64,000 bases of DNA from Segatella baroniae B14 (GTDB lineage Bacteria > Bacteroidota > Bacteroidia > Bacteroidales > Bacteroidaceae), in assembly GCF_022024235.1 (NCBI RefSeq), contig NZ_CP091800.1, positions 672,001-736,000 of the forward strand, read 5' to 3'. Every line of letters starts with the position of its first letter. Position 1 is the stretch's first letter. Positions 26,891-34,943 of the stretch are shown one piece after another. The notes beneath the pieces were generated by a model, which made no database searches, was not told the origin of the DNA, and worked only from the letters and a program-made list of their open reading frames with translations. Both the position numbers and the translations under genes were made by a program.

Positions 26891-29218
26891 ATGGAACGAC
26901 GCAGATTAAAAATTCTTAGTAGCAGGTTATTAATAAAATTAATTCTACCGTTTCTTTATATGTTCATTGCTGTCGGTAGCAAAGCCCAAAAACAATTATC
27001 AGGCCTTGTCGTTGACACCAATGGACAGCCTGTTATGTCTGCATCTGTGATTATTCAGTCAAGTGATTCAGCTGAGCATAATGTACAGATTACTGTAACT
27101 AATGTGGATGGAAAATTTCTCTTCCATTCCGTTTCATTTCCATATCAACTTATCATTCAGCATATGTCGTATTCAGATTCATATGTGAATGACAGTGTGT
27201 CTAATGTTCGTGTCGTATTAAAGGAAAAAGACAATACATTAGGAGAGGTTGTCGTCAAAGGCAACCGTCCCATGGTGAAAACAACAAGTGATGGTGGAAT
27301 TTCATTTTCAGGCAATCAAATCAGGCAGCGCAGACTGGTCGAAACAGTCCTTGATATGATAGAGGCACTTCCAATGATGATGAAAAGTGGAGAAAGTCTT
27401 ATGCTTATGGGGGCGACTGAAACTTCAATTCTTATTAATGGAAAGAAAAAAATATTGTCTGATGAGCAATTAGCAAACTACTTGAAAACCATACCGGTAT
27501 CAGAGGTGAAGTCGCTTGACGTATACTATAGCACGCCTCCAAAGTTCGGTGTGCGAGGTGCTTCGGTCAACATTGTTATTTCTGCTCCGAAACATGAAGA
27601 CTTGCATTTTCGCGGCGAAGGTTTCGTGTCGGCCAATTATAGTAACAGCATGAAATTTGATGGGGGCACCAACTTTAGTTTGTCATCCAAAAAATGGTCG
27701 ATGAATGCTGGATATACGGAAAGCAATGCTGCCAAGCTTCGCAATCAAACTCTCGAAACAGTGCATACTCTTGATGGTGTGAATCATCATATTTTGCAGA
27801 CAACCCAAACATCGTCCATATCGAAAGATAAAACGGCTGTTATGAATCTGACAATCAGTCCAAATGATAATGTGGGTGTGGATGTTGATTATGCTTTCTT
27901 GCATAAGTCACCGCGAAATAACATTAATTTTAATTCATTGATAGATCAGCAATGTATTAATGGTAATACGTTTAGCCGATATGGTTCGGATACTCACAAT
28001 GTCAGAGTAGCCTTGACGTATAAAGACATAGAGTTTGGTGGAGAATATGAGCACTTCCAAGAAAATGCAGACCAAATTGTTGTGCTCGACAAAAATCAAA
28101 ATATAGACAATGACCACAACCAATCGTATAGAGGGTTAAATGTATATCTCAATGGTGAGTCTGAGTTGTTCAATCATACAATAGAATATGGTATTGACGG
28201 AACACTGAGAAACACCACCAACTACGTAGGCGAAAACGGGAGTTCAGAATCGTTGATGAAACAAAACGAACTTGAAACGACAGCTTATCTGGGAATTCGA
28301 ATTCCACTTGGTAAGAAGGGATTCATCAATACATCCATACAGGGTGAGTTTATCAATTCTACATATAAGCGAAACAATGGATATAAGGAAAAATTATGGA
28401 GAGATTTTGACATATATCCCACATTCATGTTGATGTATAGGTTCACTCCCCTACATATTATCCAAGCCAGCCTGTCTTCCACTAAATACTATCCTTCTTA
28501 TTGGGCCAATGCAAGCTATAGTTCGTATATTGATAATTACAGTAGGATAGAAGGTAATCCTCAACTGAATCCATCAAGAAAATATGCGCTCAACGTAAAC
28601 TATATTATGAGGAGTAAGTATATCATTGGGTTGTTTGGTGAAAGTCACCAGAACTACTTCACTCAACTGTTGAAACTGAAAAAAGATGAGATAGCAGCAG
28701 TCTACAAATATTACAACATACATAAGAGTCAAAGGTTTGGGGTTATGGCAATAGTTCCGCTAAATTTGATACATGGCTTTGAAAGCAAGTTTACTTTAAT
28801 GGGGTTTTATATGCATCAAGAAGGAAGCATTGATGAAATTACATTGGATAAAACAAAGGTCTCTGGAAGGGCGAGCATTTCTAATACTATCAATTTATTA
28901 GGTAACAAATTGATGGCAGAGATTGATGGATGGGTGCAGCTACCGGTTATTCAAGGACTTTATGACGTTAAGGCTATGTGGAATATAACATCAAAAGTAA
29001 GCTGGAAAACTCCTATCAAAGGAATGTCGGTTTCCATAAAGGTCGACGATATGTTTAATACGCTCAGAAGTCGAGTTCAATCGAATGTTCTCCAACAGAG
29101 GTTTTCTTTCCGTAGTTATGGGGATAGTCGCATTTTCAGTCTTAGGCTAAGTTATATATTCAATGGATATAAAGCAAAAGAAAGGAAGACGATTGTGAAT
29201 GATAGATTAGGATTTTAG
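26891..29218 (+). CDS. Outer-membrane beta-barrel protein (TonB receptor-like), peptide-locus module A
   Basis: 775 residues: signal region (LILPFLYMFIAVGSKAQ), carboxypeptidase-regulatory-like domain (GLVVDTNGQPVMSASVIIQS), plug-like region (GGISFSGNQIRQRRLVETVL and TSILINGKKKILSDEQLANY), and a barrel. Same architecture as the gene at 30388. It is followed 4 bases later by a truncated C39-transporter gene, the same order as barrel-transporter at 37478/40052, which marks it as part of a decayed peptide-export module. Confidence 0.85.
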   Translation: MERRRLKILSSRLLIKLILPFLYMFIAVGSKAQKQLSGLVVDTNGQPVMSASVIIQSSDSAEHNVQITVTNVDGKFLFHSVSFPYQLIIQHMSYSDSYVNDSVSNVRVVLKEKDNTLGEVVVKGNRPMVKTTSDGGISFSGNQIRQRRLVETVLDMIEALPMMMKSGESLMLMGATETSILINGKKKILSDEQLANYLKTIPVSEVKSLDVYYSTPPKFGVRGASVNIVISAPKHEDLHFRGEGFVSANYSNSMKFDGGTNFSLSSKKWSMNAGYTESNAAKLRNQTLETVHTLDGVNHHILQTTQTSSISKDKTAVMNLTISPNDNVGVDVDYAFLHKSPRNNINFNSLIDQQCINGNTFSRYGSDTHNVRVALTYKDIEFGGEYEHFQENADQIVVLDKNQNIDNDHNQSYRGLNVYLNGESELFNHTIEYGIDGTLRNTTNYVGENGSSESLMKQNELETTAYLGIRIPLGKKGFINTSIQGEFINSTYKRNNGYKEKLWRDFDIYPTFMLMYRFTPLHIIQASLSSTKYYPSYWANASYSSYIDNYSRIEGNPQLNPSRKYALNVNYIMRSKYIIGLFGESHQNYFTQLLKLKKDEIAAVYKYYNIHKSQRFGVMAIVPLNLIHGFESKFTLMGFYMHQEGSIDEITLDKTKVSGRASISNTINLLGNKLMAEIDGWVQLPVIQGLYDVKAMWNITSKVSWKTPIKGMSVSIKVDDMFNTLRSRVQSNVLQQRFSFRSYGDSRIFSLRLSYIFNGYKAKERKTIVNDRLGF

Positions 29219-29222
29219 TAGA

Positions 29223-29498
29223 ATGAAGTTTATTCTTCAACATGACTCTATGCAGTGTGGTATAGCTTGTCTAAAAATGATTTGCCAAAATTTTGGAAAG
29301 GAAGTGTCATTTAGCTTTCTTTCAAATATGTGCAGTTGTACAAATGAAGGAACATATTTACTTAGTATATCTGAAACAGCAAAAAAAATCGGTTTAAAAT
29401 CAATTTGCTGCAAACTTTCATTATTTTCCTGCGCCGCCGCAAGGTGCTGGACTACGAGCTCTTCGAGCAGCAGGCCATCAACAACAACAAGACCTACG
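29223..29498 (+). pseudogene. Truncated and scrambled C39-peptidase ABC transporter
   Basis: The first 67 codons are an intact start of a C39 peptidase domain: MKFILQHDSMQCGIACLKMI has the catalytic Cys12 and helper Gln6 (as Q-x-D-S-M-Q-C-G). At 29424 the sequence jumps to a 75-base piece matching 41037-41111 of the intact transporter (one substitution), one base out of frame, skipping about 330 codons. It then stops matching at 29498 and enters the 41-bp segment shared with 24399. All membrane and ATPase parts are lost, so it cannot export. The foreign-strain-like near-identity to 41037-41111 implies that the lost copy was close to the surviving one in its centre. Confidence 0.85.
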
Positions 29499-29539
29499 CA
29501 TATCGACGCCATTCATCGTCAATTCGTCAAGACATCAAA
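29499..29539 (+). repeat. 41-bp segment shared with 24399-24439
   Basis: Second copy of the segment, directly attached to the broken transporter on the left and to a CGCAAAG B half on the right (from 29546). Confidence 0.75.
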
Positions 29540-29545
29540 ATATAC

Positions 29546-29843
29546 GGATCTATTTTTTATAGACTTCATATTCTTTAATATCTTTGCGTCTTTGCGCTCT
29601 TTGCGAGAATTTTTTTGTCCAAGATATTTTTCCGGCATAGCTATGTCGAAAAGGCAAGTTACAGAGTTGTAGCTGTAATAAATATCTCGCCAAGTACGCA
29701 AAGGCGCAAAGTTTTTTTAGAGCGCGAAGAGTTTAAGAATATTTCTTATTTTCTGAAAACAGAATAATCAGTCTTTTTATAGACTTCATATTCTTTAATA
29801 TCTTTGCGTCTTTGCGCTCTTTGCGAGAATTTCTTTTGATCCA
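29546..29843. repeat. CGCAAAG palindromic repeat block 5
   Basis: B half, tail (from 29619, with the AGCTATG and GAGTTGTAGCTG variant typical of block 1), A half, and a second B half. It lies at the breakpoint of the decayed module A. Beyond it, 29844-30104 has no recognised gene. Confidence 0.85.
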
Positions 29844-30141
29844 AGATCGCTGAATAGTTATCGTAATACATTTTAATGTTTAAATATTGTAAAAAAAAGC
29901 ACTTTGTTTCAAAAAATATATTACTTTCGCACTCGGAATACAAAATGTAAGCAAATAATTGCAATTTGCTTTCGTTTTGGTGTAATTATTCCAATAACCT
30001 TTGCGCAAGGTCAAAACAGCCCCGTCTGGGTAAAAAGGCGTAACTTCTAAGACACGTAGATTCCTAGGCAGTTAACAGTTTGTTTAATTTTAAAACAGTA
30101 AATTATGGACAAAGAAAAAGCAGCTGTTTGTCCAAAGTAAA

Positions 30142-30391
30142 ATCTCATATCATGCAACGAATCGTGTTTCGAACATTCATGCTATTGAGCAAATTCCTAT
30201 AACATCCTCACCTATGGATGTTGAACTTCTATTGACCACACAATTATGCCTTTAATCTTCCTTTTCTGAAGATAAGAGATTTAAAGACAGAAACTTTGCA
30301 AGACATTTGGGAGAAAGAATCAGCGTGGCAATTGATGCGAGGTGGTATAACAATTTCGCAATTGTCTTATAGACAAAGTAGAATAATATGA
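30142..30391 (+). pseudogene. Internally deleted radical-SAM/SPASM peptide maturase
   Basis: One frame (30142-30252) reads ...MDVELLLTTQLC, the usual approach to the radical-SAM CxxxCxxC cysteines, then meets a stop. In the next frame 30254-30391 reads NLPFLKIRDLKTETLQDIWE then ESAWQLMRGGITISQLS, which is the linker before SPASM clusters in such maturases. The centre, including most cluster cysteines, is gone. Its TGA overlaps the ATG of the barrel gene at 30388 (ATGA), so the old translational coupling of maturase and barrel survives. A 12-codon ORF at 30105-30140 (MDKEKAAVCPK) lies upstream; whether it is a remnant precursor is unclear. Confidence 0.6.
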
Positions 30392-32715
30392 GAAAGTATT
30401 TTGAATTACTAATAATGTTCTTAGGGTTATGCCCAATGCTGATGGCACAGAACATTCAAGGGGTTGTGACAGACGCAAAAGGTATGCCAATTTCATTTGC
30501 CAATGTTGTGGAACTGCTACAAGCAGATTCTTCTTTCGTTAAAGGAACGGTTAGCAAGGAAGATGGAACTTTCATGCTTGAAGATATAAAAACTGGCAAT
30601 ATCATTCGAGTTTCTCTCATCGGTTATGAAACACAATATATAAATTATACTGGGCAAACTACCGTCACCTTAAAACTTAAGGAAAGCACTAATATGCTTG
30701 GCGATGTTGTTGTCAAAAGTTCGTTGCCAAAGACCATGCTGCGAGGAGAGGGAATGACAACAAATATAGAAGGCAGTGTATTGGAGAAAACTTCCAATAT
30801 GGAACAGTTGCTTTCACGCATTCCTAATGTGTCTGCCAAAGATGGACAAATAGAAGTGTTTGGTCGTGGCACACCTGTAATATTTATCAATGGTCGGAAG
30901 ATGCAAGACCAAATGGATTTGCAACGTTTGCAACCAAGCAACATAAAGAAAATTGAAGTAATCAACAACCCTGGTGCACGATATGATGCCAATGTGAAGA
31001 GTGTCATACGCATTACCACAAAGAAGACGCAGGGCGAAGGCTTCAGCTTTGACAATAAAACTACGTTTTCGGTCAATGAAGAAAAACGTTTGAGCTCTTA
31101 TGAGTCGTTCCAAGGAAATTATCGAAGAGGAGGATTGGATGTCAATGGGTTCTTGTATGGTGCATATGCTCACACTCCAGAAAACAAACAGGTGACTCAA
31201 TATTCATACATCACAGATACTTGGCAGCAGAATATGAACGTCAATCAAGAATTCACAAACATCAACCCATACGCACGCTTGGGGGGTAGCTATATGCTTG
31301 GCGAAGAAAGCAATTTGGGTATCAGCATCAGCTACAATCGTTTCGCAAAGGACAATGGCGAAGGAACTCAGACGTTCAATATAATGCAGAACAATGTACA
31401 GAAGGAATCGTCAATCGTTGATTATCTTAGTCCAGGTCAGTCAACGACTTATTCCGCCAATGCTTATTATGTTGGCAAGATAGGAGGGCTGAATGTGGAT
31501 TTCAATACAGATTATTATTGGTATGGCAAGAAGCAATGGATGGACTTACACGAAATGGTGTTTGACGAATATTGCCAGGCAGAGACGGAAAAGTCAGATG
31601 TCTGCTCTTATCGCAACAATCGCAACTCTTTGTTGGCATCCAAACTTGTCCTTAGTATTCCTTTGTTGAATGGCACTTTTTCGTTGGGCGGTGAATACAG
31701 TCATGTGAATCGAAGAAGTCACTACCAAGTGGAGCCTGAAGTGGTTGATAACGAGAACGAAAAAGTCAAGGAGTCAATGACTTCTGCGTTCGTTGACTAT
31801 AGCCGTAAATTCGGGCAATTGACGATGCAAGCAGGGCTTCGCTATGAATACATCAACTTTGACTATTATTACAATGATTTGTATATAGCAGAACAGAGCA
31901 AGACTTACGGCAATTGGTTTCCGTCTTTGGCTCTCTCGCTTCCTGTTGGCAAGACACAGATGCAACTGACGTATGCCACAGACATCTATCGTCCAAGCTA
32001 CAACGAGCTTAGAAGCGGTGTGCAGTATGACAACCAATACACATACGAGTCGGGCAATCCATTCCTCGTTCCTTCAATTACACACAATCTTACCTACGGA
32101 CTCTCTTGGGAATGGCTCAATCTGCAATTGGTTTATTCGCATATCTCAGATGAGGTTTGTACGATGACGCAGACTTATCGTGGAGATCCGATGAAGTCAC
32201 TCGCTCGCCCAGAGAACATCAATAGCTACAACTCTTTCCAAGCAGGCCTGACGCTGAACCCTACCTTTGGCATTTGGCATCCAACATTGGAAACAATGCT
32301 CTATAAGCAATGGCTCAAGATGAATACGCATGTGGGCAATAAGCTTGACAATCCTGTGGCAGTTTTCCAACTTACCAATGCGTTTGACTTCAAGTTGCTG
32401 ACGGCTTCATTTGTAATGACCGCACAGACCGAAGGTAATATGGGTAACAAATGTATCCGCCAAGGCTATTTCAATACAGACCTGTCACTCTACAAGTCGT
32501 TGCTCAAGAATCGCCTTACGTTGACACTTGACGTTTCAGATGTATTTGGAACGGGGAACCAACATCGCACATTCTATTCAGGTGCGCAAAGAACAATGTT
32601 ATATGACCTAAATTCCACAAGTACCATTACCTTTAGCATCCGCTATCGCTTTAACGCAACGAACAGCAAGTATAAAGGAACTGGTGCAGGTCAAAGCCAG
32701 AAGAACAGAATGTAA
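30388..32715 (+). CDS. Outer-membrane beta-barrel protein (TonB receptor-like)
   Basis: 775 residues: signal peptide (ending MLMAQ), carboxypeptidase-like regulatory domain (GVVTDAKGMPISFANVVELL), plug-like domain (MEQLLSRIPNVSAKDGQIEV then GTPVIFINGRKMQDQ), barrel, and terminal FNATNSKYKGTGAG. The end is nearly the same as that of the sigma-controlled barrel at 54223 (FNTTRSKYKGTGAG), so these are paralogues. Its start overlaps the stop of the deleted maturase. It probably belongs to module A or serves module B. Confidence 0.85.
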   Translation: MRKYFELLIMFLGLCPMLMAQNIQGVVTDAKGMPISFANVVELLQADSSFVKGTVSKEDGTFMLEDIKTGNIIRVSLIGYETQYINYTGQTTVTLKLKESTNMLGDVVVKSSLPKTMLRGEGMTTNIEGSVLEKTSNMEQLLSRIPNVSAKDGQIEVFGRGTPVIFINGRKMQDQMDLQRLQPSNIKKIEVINNPGARYDANVKSVIRITTKKTQGEGFSFDNKTTFSVNEEKRLSSYESFQGNYRRGGLDVNGFLYGAYAHTPENKQVTQYSYITDTWQQNMNVNQEFTNINPYARLGGSYMLGEESNLGISISYNRFAKDNGEGTQTFNIMQNNVQKESSIVDYLSPGQSTTYSANAYYVGKIGGLNVDFNTDYYWYGKKQWMDLHEMVFDEYCQAETEKSDVCSYRNNRNSLLASKLVLSIPLLNGTFSLGGEYSHVNRRSHYQVEPEVVDNENEKVKESMTSAFVDYSRKFGQLTMQAGLRYEYINFDYYYNDLYIAEQSKTYGNWFPSLALSLPVGKTQMQLTYATDIYRPSYNELRSGVQYDNQYTYESGNPFLVPSITHNLTYGLSWEWLNLQLVYSHISDEVCTMTQTYRGDPMKSLARPENINSYNSFQAGLTLNPTFGIWHPTLETMLYKQWLKMNTHVGNKLDNPVAVFQLTNAFDFKLLTASFVMTAQTEGNMGNKCIRQGYFNTDLSLYKSLLKNRLTLTLDVSDVFGTGNQHRTFYSGAQRTMLYDLNSTSTITFSIRYRFNATNSKYKGTGAGQSQKNRM

Positions 32716-32719
32716 TTAA

Positions 32720-32731
32720 AGAAATAGACAT
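32720..32731 (+). promoter_or_regulatory. AGAAATAGACAT element 1, left copy
   Basis: AGAAATAGACAT lies 45 bases before the TPR-HTH regulator ATG and recurs at 34391 and 34469. It lies about 20 bases before an AATTTTTG -7-like sequence. Candidate operator for self-control by the regulator. Confidence 0.45.
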
Positions 32732-32775
32732 CCTTTATTTGCTGCATTGACAATTTTTGCCTAAATTCCAGACTC

Positions 32776-34377
32776 ATGAATAACAAAAGTCTTATCATAT
32801 TACTTGTGTTGGCTGTGTTTCTTGTTACGGGTTGCAAGGAAAAACACAACAAAGCTATTGACATAGCATACCAACTAACGGCAACAGCACCGGATAGTTC
32901 CTTGTCGGTACTTAATGGAGTTAACCAGGCAAAACTTGGTAAAGCCGAAATGGCGCGGTATGCCCTTGTCTACACCATAGCACAGGACAAGAGCGGGCTG
33001 GATGTTGACAACGATTCTTTGTTAAGGACAGCCTACACCTATTATAATAATCAAGAGGATGACTCGCTCTATGCCAAGTGCGAGTACTACATGGGCAAAT
33101 ACTACATGCTCAACGACAGCACAGAACTGGCTATGGACTGTTTGCAGAAGGCAGCAGATGTTTCTGAAAAGAATGGGGATAGATATACACAATGTATGGC
33201 ATTGGAAAAATACTCTCGAGTGCTAAGGCAAACAAATCCTCGAAAGGCTGTAGAAGTGGCAAGGCATGCAGAAACGACATACTCAAGTATACCAGAAGCC
33301 TCAAAGTCAAATATAGTTTACACGAAACTAAACGTAAGTATGTGTTTACTTTTCGCTGATAGTGTAAACGAAGCGGAGAAGAAATGCAAAGAAGCCATGT
33401 CTGTAGCCTATGAGGTAAAAGATTCAGGCATCCTTTCTGATGTTTATCAAGACATGGCTTCTGTTTTGGCAGAAAAGAAGAACTACAAAGAATCTTTATG
33501 GTACTCCTATCAATCGTGCAAACTTGACAATGCAGATCAATCATCCAAAATGCTAAATCTGGCTTGGTCTTATCTGAATGCTGACTCAATTAAACAATGT
33601 AATGCCCTTCTGAACACAATACAAACAGAAAATCTCTCAGAGTTATACACAGCTTATTATATACGACATTTAGCTGCGATAAAGGAGCACGATTATTCTA
33701 AAGCTGTTTCATTGGCGGACTCTGCATATCACTATATAGAAGAAATGTATGGAAAAGAGCTTAACGATAAGGAAAAGTACAATAAATCCTTGGTTGTTGC
33801 TCAATACGAAAAATGCATCAGCGAGGGGAGGGCTCATCTGCTTACATGGCTCGTTTCTTTGATCGTTTTTTCAGCAATCGCAGTTATAGCTTTTATTTTA
33901 TATGCATATCGACAGTATAAACAGAGAGCAGAATGGAAGATTCAACGTGAGCAAGAAAAGCGTGAAATGGAGGAGAAAATGTATGAGGAAGAAATGCATC
34001 ATAAGGAAATTCAGCTTTCAACGATGCGCAGCTATCTGCTCAAGAAAATCAATATAGCACAAAGGATAGAAAAAATTCGTGGAAACAAGAAGAACATCGT
34101 CGTTCTAACGGAGGAGGATTGGGAAGAAATTAAGATGTTTGTTGATAATGTGGAGGGTAATTTCATATCAAGGCTAAAGAAGCGATATCCAAAATTAAGC
34201 GATGAAGATATTAAGTTCATGATTCTTATTCGCCTCAAAATGTCTTCCAAGGCTATGGGATTGATTTACAATATCAGTGAAAAGTCAATTCGTCAGAAGC
34301 TGTTCGTGTATAAGTCAAAAGTTGGCTTGGAGGGTAAGAACAGCCCATCATTGAGGTCTTTTATTGAAGCTTTTTGA
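32776..34377 (+). CDS. Lipoprotein-type TPR sensor with cytoplasmic HTH domain (module B regulator)
   Basis: 533 residues. Lipobox LVTGC (Cys20), then TPR-like helices to about 340 (for example MALEKYSRVLRQTNPRKAVE), a membrane span near 352-375 (LLTWLVSLIVFSAIAVIAFI), a charged coiled coil (KIQREQEKREMEEKMYEEEM), and a C-terminal LuxR-like helix-turn-helix (RYPKLSDEDIKFMILIRLKM then AMGLIYNISEKSIRQKLFVY). This is a one-component membrane sensor; TPR parts would sit in the periplasm and could read an exported peptide. The second copy at 42878 differs by one residue (A to V at position 37). It heads modules B and C. Confidence 0.85.
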   Translation: MNNKSLIILLVLAVFLVTGCKEKHNKAIDIAYQLTATAPDSSLSVLNGVNQAKLGKAEMARYALVYTIAQDKSGLDVDNDSLLRTAYTYYNNQEDDSLYAKCEYYMGKYYMLNDSTELAMDCLQKAADVSEKNGDRYTQCMALEKYSRVLRQTNPRKAVEVARHAETTYSSIPEASKSNIVYTKLNVSMCLLFADSVNEAEKKCKEAMSVAYEVKDSGILSDVYQDMASVLAEKKNYKESLWYSYQSCKLDNADQSSKMLNLAWSYLNADSIKQCNALLNTIQTENLSELYTAYYIRHLAAIKEHDYSKAVSLADSAYHYIEEMYGKELNDKEKYNKSLVVAQYEKCISEGRAHLLTWLVSLIVFSAIAVIAFILYAYRQYKQRAEWKIQREQEKREMEEKMYEEEMHHKEIQLSTMRSYLLKKINIAQRIEKIRGNKKNIVVLTEEDWEEIKMFVDNVEGNFISRLKKRYPKLSDEDIKFMILIRLKMSSKAMGLIYNISEKSIRQKLFVYKSKVGLEGKNSPSLRSFIEAF

Positions 34378-34390
34378 AGCCCTAAAATGA

Positions 34391-34480
34391 AGAAATAGAC
34401 ATCGAAAACAGGGGGTGGTATAGTTAATTTGCTGAATATCAATACTTTTTGTTGATTTTTATAATTGGAGAAATAGACAT
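34391..34480 (+). promoter_or_regulatory. Paired AGAAATAGACAT elements before DUF3244 gene, left copy
   Basis: Two exact copies at 34391-34402 and 34469-34480, 78 bases apart. The second ends 7 bases upstream of the -33 region, the normal place for an activator site. Confidence 0.5.
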
Positions 34481-34486
34481 AAAATA

Positions 34487-34518
34487 TTTCGAGGCTTAGA
34501 ATAAACAGTCTAACTTTG
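34487..34518 (+). promoter_or_regulatory. Promoter of module B
   Basis: TTTC (34487-34490), 20-base spacer, TAACTTTG (34511-34518). The imperfect -33 fits a promoter needing an activator. Transcript would start near 34523 and cover DUF3244 and the downstream oxidoreductase and precursor. Confidence 0.6.
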
Positions 34519-34547
34519 CCAATCGGAAACAATAAACACGGACAATT

Positions 34548-34901
34548 ATGAAAAAGATTATTCTATTTCTGTTGATGTTGCTGGTCATATCTCCTTGCCA
34601 AGCAACTGGCATAAACGTAAAGAGGGAAGCAACAACTTCTAAAGGTAGTATGCGCATGCCGTCTATAACGCGTGTATCTGCTGACTATGAGAATGGACTT
34701 ATAACTGTAGATGTGAAAGGGTACACTGGTGGAGTTCAGGTTTTCGTTAGTGATCCCCAAGGCAATGTTGTGGGGTATACAATATCATCAGTTACTAACA
34801 ATGGAATTGTAACACTGAACTTAGGATCTCTTTCAGAAGGGGACTATACTTTAAACATAGTCTTGGATAGTGCAACCTATTACGGACAATTCGATGCGTA
34901 G
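34548..34901 (+). CDS. DUF3244 small secreted beta-sandwich protein, module B
   Basis: 117 residues: signal peptide (MKKIILFLLMLLVISPCQA), then a single DUF3244-like beta-sandwich (LITVDVKGYTGGVQVFVSDP, GDYTLNIVLDSATYYGQF). The first 39 codons are near-identical to those of the paralogue at 44650; the mature domain is only about half identical. The role is unknown; a periplasmic chaperone, immunity or signalling partner for the adjacent peptide is possible. Followed by the oxidoreductase after 42 bases. Confidence 0.75.
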   Translation: MKKIILFLLMLLVISPCQATGINVKREATTSKGSMRMPSITRVSADYENGLITVDVKGYTGGVQVFVSDPQGNVVGYTISSVTNNGIVTLNLGSLSEGDYTLNIVLDSATYYGQFDA

Positions 34902-34943
34902 CATTTAATCTATTTAGCAATAAAGGTTAATAGTCAATATAAA

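Larger units (their letters stand above)
32714..34663 (+). repeat. 1.95-kb segmental duplication, left copy
   Basis: Matches 42807-44765 with about six substitutions and one roughly 9-base insertion in the right copy's leader. It covers leader, complete TPR-HTH regulator, intergenic region and the first 39 codons of the DUF3244 gene, and stops abruptly at 34663 inside that gene. Confidence 0.95.

Noticed and set aside
30105..30140. 12-codon ORF (MDKEKAAVCPK) as a peptide precursor
   Set aside because: Too short and lacking a leader; most likely a remnant or chance ORF upstream of the broken maturase.
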